Assembly: GCA_017546145.1 (NCBI GenBank)
Contig: JAFYXN010000006.1
Location: forward strand, 1 to 64,000
Reading direction: 5' to 3'
Length of the DNA stretch: 64,000 bases
DNA from: Clostridia bacterium
GTDB taxonomy: Bacteria > Bacillota > Clostridia > Monoglobales > Monoglobaceae
Shown: in pieces, positions 1 to 6,906 of the stretch
Numbering within the stretch: the stretch's first letter is position 1
Layout of the letters: each line of letters starts with the position of its first letter
Made by a program: the position numbers and the translations under genes
Notes under the pieces: generated by a model
The model's input: only the letters and a program-made list of their open reading frames with translations
Databases searched by the model: none
Told to the model about the DNA's origin: nothing

Positions 1-1
1 C

Positions 2-40
2 AACAATAACGAGTCAAAGAACAACAAGAATAACAGATAA
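2..40 (+). CDS. 3' tail of an upstream gene (partial)
   Basis: An open frame enters from the window edge and stops with TAA at 38-40. The visible residues are Asn/Lys rich (NNNESKNNKNNR). A rho-independent terminator follows directly, which supports this being a real gene end. Nothing can be said about function from 12 residues. Confidence 0.4.
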   Translation, partial: NNNESKNNKNNR

Positions 41-52
41 TTGAATTTGTAT

Positions 53-80
53 AAAAAAAAGACCGCTTCGGTCTTTTTTT
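53..80 (+). terminator. Rho-independent terminator upstream of spoIVB
   Basis: A-tract, then GACCG-CTTC-GGTC hairpin, then an eight-T run. It separates the upstream gene tail from spoIVB. Confidence 0.85.
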
Positions 81-198
81 TATTTACATAGAGATATTAC
101 AAACTATATTCCTCTGCAATGCGGAAAAAATAAAAGTAGTGTTTAGTTGCTGATTTATGCAGCAAAAAGCACCAGTATTTTACGAAAGGAGGGATTTA

Positions 199-1278
199 GT
201 GAAATTTAAAAAAGCTCTTATCGCTTTTTCTCTTATTTTTTCTACTGCTTTTTCTTTTTCAAGCGCAGAAAATTCATTTTTTAAAAACAAAAATACAAGC
301 CCGTGTATTGCGGAAATTACAGCCAATGAAACAGAAACCTCTGTTATACCCGGAGGAAATTGTATTGGTGTAACACTTTGCACCGATGGCGTTCTTGTAG
401 TAAGCACATCCGAAGTTACTTCCGAGGATGGCACTCATACCTCTCCTGCCGAAAATGCAGGAATAAAGCCGGGAGACCTTATTCAAAGCTTTAACGGTAC
501 AGAAATTTCAAGTGTGGAGGATTTAAACAATGCCATTTTGGACTCTGGAGGTAAAAATTCTTCAGTTGTTTTTAAACGAAAAAACAAGAATGTTGAGACA
601 CTATTAACTCCTAAAAAATCTTATCAAGACGGCACTTATCGCATTGGAGCATGGGTTAAAGACGCAGCATCCGGAATAGGGACAATGACCTTTTATAATC
701 CGAAAACAAAAAGCTTTGCCGCACTTGGACACGGAATCTGCGATTCAGATACAGGTAATATTTTAACCGTTGATACAGGAAGCATATTGCCTTCCACCAT
801 TGTTTCGGTGGATAAAGGTGAAAAAGGCGTTCCGGGTGAGCTTAACGGTGTATTTGAAGAAAATAGTATAACGATAGGCAGAATAACTACAAACTGTGAT
901 TCAGGTATTTTTGGAACTATAGATAACAATTTTACACCAAGCGGTCAATTGGTTTCAATAGAAAAAAGACAGAATGTTAAAATTGGAAACGCATATATTC
1001 TTGCTAATATAGAAGGAAACAGGGTAGAAAAATTTAATATTGAAATTATAAAAATTTTGCCTAAATCCATATCCTCTCAGAAAGGAATGATAATAAAGGT
1101 TACCGATGATAAGCTTTTATCCAAAACCGGAGGGATTGTTCAGGGCATGTCGGGTTCGCCGATAATTCAGAATGGCCGAATTGTGGGAGCTGTGACACAC
1201 GTATTTGTAAATGATCCAACAAGAGGTTATGGGATATTTATTGAAAACATGCTAGCGGAGGCTGAAAAAATTAAATAA
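199..1278 (+). CDS. spoIVB: SpoIVB peptidase (S55 family, sporulation signalling protease)
   Basis: SpoIVB is the forespore-secreted serine protease that triggers pro-sigma-K processing (established for Bacillus). The GTG at 199 is chosen because an AAAGGAGGG site (185-193) sits 5 nt upstream; the earlier in-frame ATG at 157 has no such site. That gives 359 residues. An N-terminal hydrophobic segment (about residues 5-25) looks like a membrane anchor or signal. A PDZ domain follows (about 60-125, ending near AGIKPGDLIQSFNG). The S55 peptidase domain carries the catalytic His motif GHGICDSDTG and the Ser motif GMSGSPI. It is shorter than the 425-residue Bacillus protein, but all key motifs are present. 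In many Firmicutes spo0A follows spoIVB; here an accessory island follows instead. A diverged copy of its last 43 codons lies at 6685-6861. Confidence 0.95.
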   Translation: MKFKKALIAFSLIFSTAFSFSSAENSFFKNKNTSPCIAEITANETETSVIPGGNCIGVTLCTDGVLVVSTSEVTSEDGTHTSPAENAGIKPGDLIQSFNGTEISSVEDLNNAILDSGGKNSSVVFKRKNKNVETLLTPKKSYQDGTYRIGAWVKDAASGIGTMTFYNPKTKSFAALGHGICDSDTGNILTVDTGSILPSTIVSVDKGEKGVPGELNGVFEENSITIGRITTNCDSGIFGTIDNNFTPSGQLVSIEKRQNVKIGNAYILANIEGNRVEKFNIEIIKILPKSISSQKGMIIKVTDDKLLSKTGGIVQGMSGSPIIQNGRIVGAVTHVFVNDPTRGYGIFIENMLAEAEKIK

Positions 1279-1284
1279 CTTTAG

Positions 1285-1312
1285 TGCTCACTTATACTGG
1301 ATATAGGTGAGC
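1285..1312 (+). terminator. spoIVB terminator
   Basis: TGCTCAC-TTATA...TATAG-GTGAGCA hairpin just after the spoIVB stop codon, followed by ATTTTTAT. The T-run is moderate. Confidence 0.7.
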
Positions 1313-1383
1313 ATTTTTATATAAAAGTAAAAAATTAAATGGGCATAATTAAGCCACAATAGAATTTAAGGAGGTAAAAGTAT

Positions 1384-1749
1384 ATGCCAAAATTTGTTCC
1401 ATTATCAACATTAAAAGACACAACATTTATCTGTGATATGTGTCAACAGATTAAAGAACCTATTTTTGTTACAAGAAATGGTTATACAGAACTTGTAATA
1501 ATGAGTTCTGACTTTTTCAACGAACATATGAGATATCGTGACTCCAACGGAAATGTTGATTACTCAAAAGAATATATTGGTGTCCCATACTCGTTCCCTA
1601 TTAAAACACTTAAACTCACAAGTGAAGTTTCTCTAAGATGTTCAAAAGCAGATGCGCCAATAAGCATTATAAAAAACGGATACGAAGTAATGGTCATTAT
1701 GAGCCAAGAGCATTATACGAAGAGAATTAATGACCTGTTTCAATTATAA
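1384..1749 (+). CDS. Tandem-domain Phd/YefM antitoxin-like protein (copy 1)
   Basis: 121 residues made of two copies of the N-terminal fold typical of Phd/YefM antitoxins. Residues about 6-45 read LSTLKDTTFICDMC...EPIFVTRNGYTELVIMS. Residues about 74-110 read IKTLKLTSEVSLRC...APISIIKNGYEVMVIMS. The signature 'P-I/V-x-I/V-T/I-R/K-N-G-x...VIMS' occurs in both halves. Canonical family members have one such DNA-binding domain plus a toxin-neutralising tail. Here the tail is missing and a second domain takes its place. A strong AAGGAGG site precedes the ATG. No toxin gene lies next to it; a paralogue with the same layout follows at 1865. It may be a DNA-binding regulator or an orphan antitoxin. 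The domain call is confident; the role is unknown. Confidence 0.75.
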   Translation: MPKFVPLSTLKDTTFICDMCQQIKEPIFVTRNGYTELVIMSSDFFNEHMRYRDSNGNVDYSKEYIGVPYSFPIKTLKLTSEVSLRCSKADAPISIIKNGYEVMVIMSQEHYTKRINDLFQL

Positions 1750-1864
1750 ACATTACAATTATGTTACATTTTTTATTGAGTGACCAGATTTTAGATTTTT
1801 CAATCGTTATTACCTTATAGAAGGGTAAATTTATAATGATAAAAAAATAAGGAGGATTTTTAAT

Positions 1865-2245
1865 ATGTCAAAGTACATCCCATTATCTTATTTGAAGGAC
1901 ACAAGCGGTATTGTTAATTACTGCAAAGAGTGCAAGATCCCGGTTTATGTTACACGCAATGGTACACCCGAAATGGTTATTATGGATGCAGACTTTTTTG
2001 ATAATTATCTCAGTCCATACATGATAGATGGCGAGATAGACGTTGCTAAAGTGCTTGAATATATGCCTTTGTTTATAAACATAAAAACTCTTAAAAACAC
2101 AGGAGAACTCAGCAAACGTTGTGCAGAAACTAAAAATGCAATCCACATTATAAAAAACGGCGTCGGAGAATTAGTTATTATGAGCTTAGAAGTGTATAAC
2201 AGATGCAAAGAAAGCGCATTATCAGCTATGCAAAATCATTTATAA
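1865..2245 (+). CDS. Tandem-domain Phd/YefM antitoxin-like protein (copy 2)
   Basis: 126-residue paralogue of the gene at 1384, with the same two-domain layout: LSYLKDTSGIVNYC...IPVYVTRNGTPEMVIMD in the N-terminal half and IKTLKNTGELSKRC...NAIHIIKNGVGELVIMS in the C-terminal half. AAGGAGG lies 9 nt before the ATG. The 115 nt between the two genes is AT-rich with no clear terminator, so they may be co-transcribed. The two proteins are clearly diverged, so this is an old duplication rather than an assembly artefact. No cognate toxin is adjacent. They may bind DNA as a pseudo-dimer or heteromer, but nothing in the sequence proves that. Confidence 0.75.
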   Translation: MSKYIPLSYLKDTSGIVNYCKECKIPVYVTRNGTPEMVIMDADFFDNYLSPYMIDGEIDVAKVLEYMPLFINIKTLKNTGELSKRCAETKNAIHIIKNGVGELVIMSLEVYNRCKESALSAMQNHL

Positions 2246-2391
2246 TTTATTGTATTTTATATAAAAATATTTAGGAAGCAAATGTATCGTTATAAATAAC
2301 ACTTAATTAAGTTATATAAAAATATTGTAGTTTACATATAACAAAAAGTATGGCATTTAATATGATAAGTAACAATATTTGGTTAATTATC

Positions 2392-2420
2392 TTGATTTAC
2401 TCGTTACTTTAGTATATAAT
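2392..2420 (+). promoter_or_regulatory. Sigma-A promoter for the beta-protein-like gene
   Basis: TTGATT and TATAAT separated by 17 nt, about 90 nt upstream of the start codon at 2513. The rest of 2246-2512 is AT-rich with no other recognisable feature. Confidence 0.65.
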
Positions 2421-2512
2421 ATTATTAAAGCAAAATTAAGTAATAGTTAGAATTATGTATATAACTCCTTGCCATTACTGAAAACTTTTAATTTTTTTTG
2501 GAAGGTGAATAT

Positions 2513-3604
2513 ATGTTTATTCCTATTTTGAAGTTTAGAAGCTCTGAAATGCGTGCAGCAAAAGCAGTTGTTGATATGCTCTCTTATGATATCGTCCCTT
2601 TGTTTGAAGTTTTTAAAGATACATATAAAACAAGATATGAAGTAGATGAGTTAACAGGTGAATTTAAAACAAAAATGAGTAGCAACGGCAGAAAAATGCG
2701 TATTAAGGCTCAACCTAATGACGATGATATAAACACTCTAGATTTAATCAATGATAGTATCAATGGCAAAAAAGCATTTGTAGATTTTTTAAGGGTAAAC
2801 GAAAACAAATATAAAAATTTTGATATTAACGAAGTTTCTTTGGGTATTAATCTTAGAAATTTTAATTATTATCGGGAACGCGTTATACAAATTACTAATT
2901 ACAGTAATTTTATCCCCGTTATTTCAATACAAAATGCATTTGAAAATAATTTGCAGCAAATGCAAGCGTTATATGACGAATTATATAGATTAACAGAAAA
3001 CATTGCAGTTAGAATAACTGCTGATTGCTATGAACAGTATATTTCATTGCTTAAAAACTTAAAAGAATCTGATTACATCTTATTTGATATTGAAGAGACC
3101 GATGTAAGGGGATTGAAATATGATATAAAAGATTTCATAGACCATTCCTTTAAAGCCAAATTAATTATTTTAAATTCTTCGCGCCCAAGAGATTATTATA
3201 ATAAAGATTTTGAAGTAGAAGGAAAAACTAACCTAATTAAAACAGATGTCATAAAATCTTTTAAAGAATTAGGATTCGTTGGATTTGGTGATTATTGTGG
3301 TTGCAGGGATGTATTGCCTTCTGCGGGAGTAGCTATTAAGGGTGCAGCTTTAAGCTTATTATACAATTTCAGTGATAATGCATTTTGGGTTAATACAAAC
3401 AAAGACACTTCGCTTGGCGCGTTGGGCTTTCGAGACATAAAGCCAAGAGTTATGGCCCAGAAACATTACCTTGATCCTGATGATTCTTGTTTGGCCTATA
3501 AGAAATTGTCTAGTGTCGATATAGGAAGTTATGCTACATGGATAGAAATTTGTATTATTAGATATATCAATCAACTTTATAACAATTTAATAGTCTGGAA
3601 TTAA
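2513..3604 (+). CDS. Beta-protein / sce7725-like family protein, putative defence-associated
   Basis: 363 residues from the ATG at 2513 (GGAAGGTG site upstream). The N-terminus FIPILKFRSSEMRAAK followed by IVPLFEV is the opening pattern of the phage-T4 beta-protein-like family (Pfam Beta_protein) and of the related sce7725 family. The C-terminal third has the family's 'GFGDYCGC...GVAIKGAALSLLY' stretch. The biochemical function is unknown. In many genomes sce7725 is paired with sce7726, and here the convergent neighbour at 3635-4417 looks like sce7726. That suggests a two-gene module, perhaps anti-phage (inference). The gene has its own promoter at 2392-2420. The family call is by pattern recall, not by search. 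Confidence 0.6.
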   Translation: MFIPILKFRSSEMRAAKAVVDMLSYDIVPLFEVFKDTYKTRYEVDELTGEFKTKMSSNGRKMRIKAQPNDDDINTLDLINDSINGKKAFVDFLRVNENKYKNFDINEVSLGINLRNFNYYRERVIQITNYSNFIPVISIQNAFENNLQQMQALYDELYRLTENIAVRITADCYEQYISLLKNLKESDYILFDIEETDVRGLKYDIKDFIDHSFKAKLIILNSSRPRDYYNKDFEVEGKTNLIKTDVIKSFKELGFVGFGDYCGCRDVLPSAGVAIKGAALSLLYNFSDNAFWVNTNKDTSLGALGFRDIKPRVMAQKHYLDPDDSCLAYKKLSSVDIGSYATWIEICIIRYINQLYNNLIVWN

Positions 3605-3605
3605 A

Positions 3606-3637
3606 TTAAGACACCGTGAAATTTTCACGGTGTCTTA
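3606..3637. terminator. Bidirectional terminator between convergent genes
   Basis: A perfect palindrome: TTAAGACACCGTGAAA followed by its exact reverse complement. It begins 2 nt after the stop of the beta-protein-like gene. The last three bases are the stop codon of the opposite-strand gene, so both genes share one hairpin. Confidence 0.8.
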
Positions 3638-4417
3638 ATAGTTATAAATAACACTTGGTTCGATTTGGTTCTTAAAAAACCATTGATAGTCTATATCGAA
3701 AATACTATCTTTATTACTAATTAGAAAGTTCCATTGCTTAGAATACTTTTCTTTTAATGTTTGTTTAAATACAAAATTGACTTTGGATGGATGAGAATTT
3801 ATATTAATTGAATATCTTATTTTATCTCTTTTGGATATTAACTCCAATTGTTTTGTATGGCATATATTATGCTTTTGTGAGGCTGGTTTGGTTTTAGTAA
3901 AAATGTAATTACCTAAACGATTAACTTTGTATGTATATATTCCAACACATTCTGGAATTGCTTCTAAGATACTAACATATTTATCTTCAGAGCAAATAAC
4001 ATATACTTCTTCAAATACATCCAAATAATCTGTTAATTGATTATTTAGTCGTTTTAAATTATCTAAATCCGTTTTTATTTCAAATGCAACGCTTTCACCA
4101 TTGATCTTACATAAATCAACACGGCAATTGTTTGTGTTTAATTCAAATATGGTTATATGGTTTTTAGTTTTAGATAAAACATTATTGATGAATGCTGATT
4201 TGATAGTTGTTTCATTTGGATACTTGCTAATGGTTGTATAATTAATGATTGAACGTGCATCTTTGGAGTCACATTGGAACCCATACTTTTCAAATAAAAT
4301 CTCTGTAAGTTTTTGATTAGATGACAAAGTGGAATAGGCTGCAAACATATTCGCAGCCTCTTCAAAAGTAATACTTTGGATTTTAGGATATAAAGTTTTT
4401 ATGCTTTTATCTAACAT
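3635..4417 (-). CDS. sce7726-like family protein with PD-(D/E)XK nuclease-type core
   Basis: 260 residues from the ATG at 4417 (GGTGA site upstream; longer in-frame starts lack one). The central part reads RVDLCKINGESVAFEIK, then TDLDNLKRLNNQLTDYLDVFEEVYVI. The D...E-x-K spacing followed by an amphipathic helix is the catalytic core pattern of PD-(D/E)XK nucleases and matches the sce7726 family as I know it ('EIKSDxDxLxRL'). The C-terminus is basic. It converges on the beta-protein-like gene and starts close to the divergent HigBA promoter. The sce7725/sce7726 pair is of unknown function; a nuclease role in phage defence is inference. It could instead be a restriction-like nuclease lacking a methylase, since no methylase is nearby. 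Confidence 0.65.
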   Translation of the reverse strand: MLDKSIKTLYPKIQSITFEEAANMFAAYSTLSSNQKLTEILFEKYGFQCDSKDARSIINYTTISKYPNETTIKSAFINNVLSKTKNHITIFELNTNNCRVDLCKINGESVAFEIKTDLDNLKRLNNQLTDYLDVFEEVYVICSEDKYVSILEAIPECVGIYTYKVNRLGNYIFTKTKPASQKHNICHTKQLELISKRDKIRYSININSHPSKVNFVFKQTLKEKYSKQWNFLISNKDSIFDIDYQWFFKNQIEPSVIYNY

Positions 4418-4476
4418 TATATATTCACCAATGTTTATTATAACACAAAAATCATTAAAAAAAAATACAAAAATTA

Positions 4477-4505
4477 TTGACCTCACAGGTTAATTGTGAT
4501 ATAAT
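4477..4505 (+). promoter_or_regulatory. higBA promoter with TCACA...TGTGA operator
   Basis: TTGACC and TATAAT separated by 17 nt. The spacer contains the inverted repeat TCACA-GGTTAAT-TGTGA, placed so that a bound antitoxin would cover the promoter. Autoregulation by HigA-type antitoxins through such operators is well established; binding here is inferred. Confidence 0.75.
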
Positions 4506-4539
4506 ACCATTGATAATTCTACGAGAAAGGAGTGTAAAT

Positions 4540-4854
4540 ATGGAAATTGACTATTCCTCCAATAAATTAAAAAAAATACTGGAAGACGAATTATTAATAA
4601 AAAAATATTATACAAACATATGCACTCAGCTAAAGAATAGGTTAACAGAATTAAGAACCGCTGATTGTCTAAAAGATATACCTGAAACACCTCCTCCTAG
4701 AAGGCATAAATTGACAGGGAATAAAAATGAAAAGTGGGGTATTTCAGTATCAAAAAACCAAAGATTAATATTAGAACCTGATGGTGATTATGATATAAAT
4801 GATCTAACTACAATTAAATCAATTAAAATTATATCTATTGAAGATTATCACTAA
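4540..4854 (+). CDS. HigB/RelE-family mRNA interferase toxin
   Basis: 104 residues from the ATG at 4540, preceded by GAAAGGAG. The order of features fits the compact HigB/RelE fold: an N-terminal helical part, a 'RLTELRTADCLKDIP...RRHKLTGNKNEKWGISV' core with basic residues, then a 'NQRLILEP' strand and a terminal 'IKSIKIISIEDYH' strand. Toxins of this family cleave mRNA at the ribosome. The next gene, 22 nt downstream, encodes an XRE-type antitoxin, giving the toxin-first order usual for higBA. A longer in-frame start at 4477 overlaps the promoter and is rejected. Confidence 0.8.
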   Translation: MEIDYSSNKLKKILEDELLIKKYYTNICTQLKNRLTELRTADCLKDIPETPPPRRHKLTGNKNEKWGISVSKNQRLILEPDGDYDINDLTTIKSIKIISIEDYH

Positions 4855-4876
4855 TAATTTTGAAAGGAGAATTGTT

Positions 4877-5953
4877 ATGTTTGAATCTTTTTTAGTTCCT
4901 ACTGGAAGCATTATTAAAGAATATCTAGTAGAATATGGATTTACTCAAAAAGAAGCTTGTCAAAGACTTGAAATTAGCGAAAAGCATTTTTCAAATGTAA
5001 TTAACGGTAATTCTAGATTGACCGAAGAATTTGCTTTAAAATTAGAAAACCTTCTACCTGTTCCTGCGTCTTATTGGCTTAATTTAGAATCAAAATATAG
5101 AGAATATTTGGCAAGGAAAAATCAGCAAAGCGCTTTAGCCAAATTAGATTTAAAAAATATAGCAAAACGTTTTAAGTTTTCTGAAGTTTTTCACGGACTT
5201 GATTGGTCCATAGAACGTCAAGCGGATGAAATGCTTAAGTTATTAAAAATAAATAGTTTTGAAAGCTTTGAAAAAGTATACGAAGCAATTCCAGCACGAT
5301 TTATGGAAGATGGGGGAGAAAAGGAATCCATCGCAATATGGCTGAATCTGTGCGAAAAAGAGATTGAAATTCAAAATGATATTCCGGAAGGGACTATCTT
5401 TTCAGTTAGTAAATTCAAAAAAGATTTGGATGAATTTAAGTATTTAGCGTTAAATGATAATGTATCAAGAGCTTTTTTGAATTGTAGAAAATTGTGCAAT
5501 AAAAACGGAATTAATCTTGTTGTAGTAGATGCATTAACGGGCTGTAAAGTGCGTGGCGTAATTACAAGCAAAAAAGGAGTTCCAACAATTTATTTAAGTG
5601 GTCGATTTAAAACACATGATCATATTTGGTTTGCTTTTATGCATGAAATTGGACATTTGTTGAAACACTTTAATTCACAAGATATGATTATAAGTGATGA
5701 TAATTTTAATTCTTCTGTTGAAAGTGAAGCCAATAATTTTGCAAGAGATTTCTTTGTTAATAAAGACTTATATGAGAATTTCAAACGACAAAAGAAATTT
5801 TCCGTATCAGACATTGTTGCTTTTGCAAAGTCTCAAAATGTTTTGCCGGGACTTATAGTTGCTTTTTTACAACATGATAAACAAATAGAAAATAGTAGTT
5901 TTTCTAATCTAAAAATACGATTTGATATTAAGGATGTAAAATTGGATTTATAA
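4877..5953 (+). CDS. HigA-type XRE antitoxin fused to an ImmA/IrrE metallopeptidase domain
   Basis: 358 residues from the ATG at 4877 (TGAAAGGAGA upstream). Residues about 8-70 form an XRE helix-turn-helix of the HigA kind (GSIIKEYLVEYGFTQKEAC...ISEKHFSNVINGNSRLT). The middle is helical linker. Residues about 220-310 hold a zinc-metallopeptidase domain with HEIGHLLKH (HExxH) followed by a conserved 'ESEANNFARDF' helix supplying the third ligand. Such fusions are known next to HigB-like toxins and in stress regulators in which the peptidase cleaves a repressor. It is downstream of the toxin under one promoter. The antitoxin role rests on the adjacency. The peptidase may cleave the HTH part or another regulator (inference). 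Confidence 0.8.
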   Translation: MFESFLVPTGSIIKEYLVEYGFTQKEACQRLEISEKHFSNVINGNSRLTEEFALKLENLLPVPASYWLNLESKYREYLARKNQQSALAKLDLKNIAKRFKFSEVFHGLDWSIERQADEMLKLLKINSFESFEKVYEAIPARFMEDGGEKESIAIWLNLCEKEIEIQNDIPEGTIFSVSKFKKDLDEFKYLALNDNVSRAFLNCRKLCNKNGINLVVVDALTGCKVRGVITSKKGVPTIYLSGRFKTHDHIWFAFMHEIGHLLKHFNSQDMIISDDNFNSSVESEANNFARDFFVNKDLYENFKRQKKFSVSDIVAFAKSQNVLPGLIVAFLQHDKQIENSSFSNLKIRFDIKDVKLDL

Positions 5954-6298
5954 GCAATTGAACAAATGTTTAGAGTGCCAGTGTAACAATCTCTATAAAA
6001 GACAACATTTTGAGTGAGTTGAGCCAATATGTTGAATTTCCTGAATGTTTAAAACTTTTCCTAAAAAACACAAAACATTGGCACCGCAATAAATAATTAA
6101 AGACTCCTAATCGAATTTTTATGTATCACAAGTTTAATCTTGTATAATTATAAAGGATTCTAATGTCTAAAAAATTGTATGATTTTTTAGACACGGAAAA
6201 TGTTTGATGTAAGTTTTGTAATAAAAGTTATATGATTTTTATTACATTTGAAACTATGTCAAAAGCAAATTTCAAAAATATTACTAGGAGGATTGAAA
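5954..6298. other. 345-nt intergenic stretch with inverted repeats and a decayed coding trace
   Basis: Three things are visible. (1) GTGCCAGTGT at 5975-5984 pairs, with one wobble, with ACATTGGCAC at 6075-6084. (2) Inside that, a frame without a start codon runs to a TAA near 6093 and reads like protein (DNILSELSQYVEFPECLK), suggesting the 3' remnant of a lost gene. (3) GTCTAAAAAAT at 6165-6175 pairs with ATTTTTTAGAC at 6182-6192 and could act as a terminator. No intact gene is seen. Confidence 0.45.
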
Positions 6299-6667
6299 AT
6301 GACCGAAGAATATATTCTAAGCAGGGGTTATCATAAAGAAAAACCTTCGCAATATGATGATAAAGCCGTAATTTGCAGATATCAAAAGAGGTTTGATGAT
6401 GAGATCGGCAAAAAGTATTTTATTGATATATTAAAGTATAATCTTAGCCACGTTCCTGAAAAAATGCGAACAGAACTGAAGGAGATAGATGCATATGAAT
6501 TTGAAATGCAAGTTACGATTGGCGAAGGGAACAAAGTTATAAATATGCGTTATTTCTGCGATTGGACATTAGATGATGTAGAAAAGTTCGCTGCAGATTT
6601 TTTTGATAAAATGAAAATAAACTATTATGAAATCGGTGACGAAAGGCATCTGCGTCCAGCAGAATAA
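6299..6667 (+). CDS. Hypothetical protein resembling small phage-type proteins
   Basis: 122 residues from the ATG at 6299, preceded by AGGAGGATTGAAA. The sequence is acidic, has no signal or membrane segment, and begins MTEEYILSRGYHKEKPSQY. The RFDDEIGKKYFIDILKY stretch and the C-terminal 'FxxDWTLDDVEKFAADFFDKM' helix resemble small hypothetical proteins that I associate with Clostridia phages and mobile elements. No function can be assigned. It lies at the right end of the island, 17 nt before the spoIVB 3' fragment, so it may mark the element boundary. Confidence 0.6.
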   Translation: MTEEYILSRGYHKEKPSQYDDKAVICRYQKRFDDEIGKKYFIDILKYNLSHVPEKMRTELKEIDAYEFEMQVTIGEGNKVINMRYFCDWTLDDVEKFAADFFDKMKINYYEIGDERHLRPAE

Positions 6668-6684
6668 AAAATATATGATTTAAA

Positions 6685-6861
6685 ATGTCGAATTTTAAAG
6701 AAATTTGTTGTCCCCTATTGACAACAGTCGTGAGCGGTTCTCCTATTTTACAAAACGGCAAATTAATCGGAGCTGTAACACATGTATTTGTAAATGACCC
6801 CACACGCGGGTATGGAATATTTATTGAGGATATGCTTTCAGAACTAGATAAAGTTAGATAA
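6685..6861 (+). pseudogene. Diverged 3' fragment of a second spoIVB
   Basis: From the catalytic-Ser motif onwards ([19 protein letters not shown]...[12 protein letters not shown]), 42 codons match the C-terminus of the intact spoIVB at 199-1278 with conservative changes, then a TAA and a terminator. Upstream of SGSP the similarity stops abruptly; the preceding residues ([12 protein letters not shown]) are unrelated. The peptidase His, PDZ and anchor are missing, so this cannot be active. The nucleotide sequence is clearly diverged from the intact copy (many third-position changes), so it is not a recent direct duplication. It marks the right border of the accessory island. Confidence 0.85.
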
Positions 6862-6904
6862 AAAGTCAACCATAAAGCGTTAAATGCTTTATGGTTGACT
6901 TTTT
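6861..6904. terminator. Bidirectional terminator after the spoIVB fragment
   Basis: AAAGTCAACCATAAAGC, a short loop, then GCTTTATGGTTGACTTT, with an A-tract before and a T-tract after. It serves the fragment on the + strand and the oxidoreductase operon on the - strand. Confidence 0.9.
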
Positions 6905-6906
6905 AG

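Noticed and set aside
157..198. Upstream ATG start for spoIVB
   Set aside because: No ribosome site precedes it; the AAAGGAGGG at 185-193 is correctly spaced for the GTG at 199.
1384..6667. Prophage
   Set aside because: No capsid, tail, terminase, portal, lysis or integrase genes; only accessory-type genes and one phage-like small hypothetical.
6685..6861. Assembly duplication of spoIVB
   Set aside because: The two copies differ at many third positions and in several residues, so they are not a collapsed or duplicated contig.
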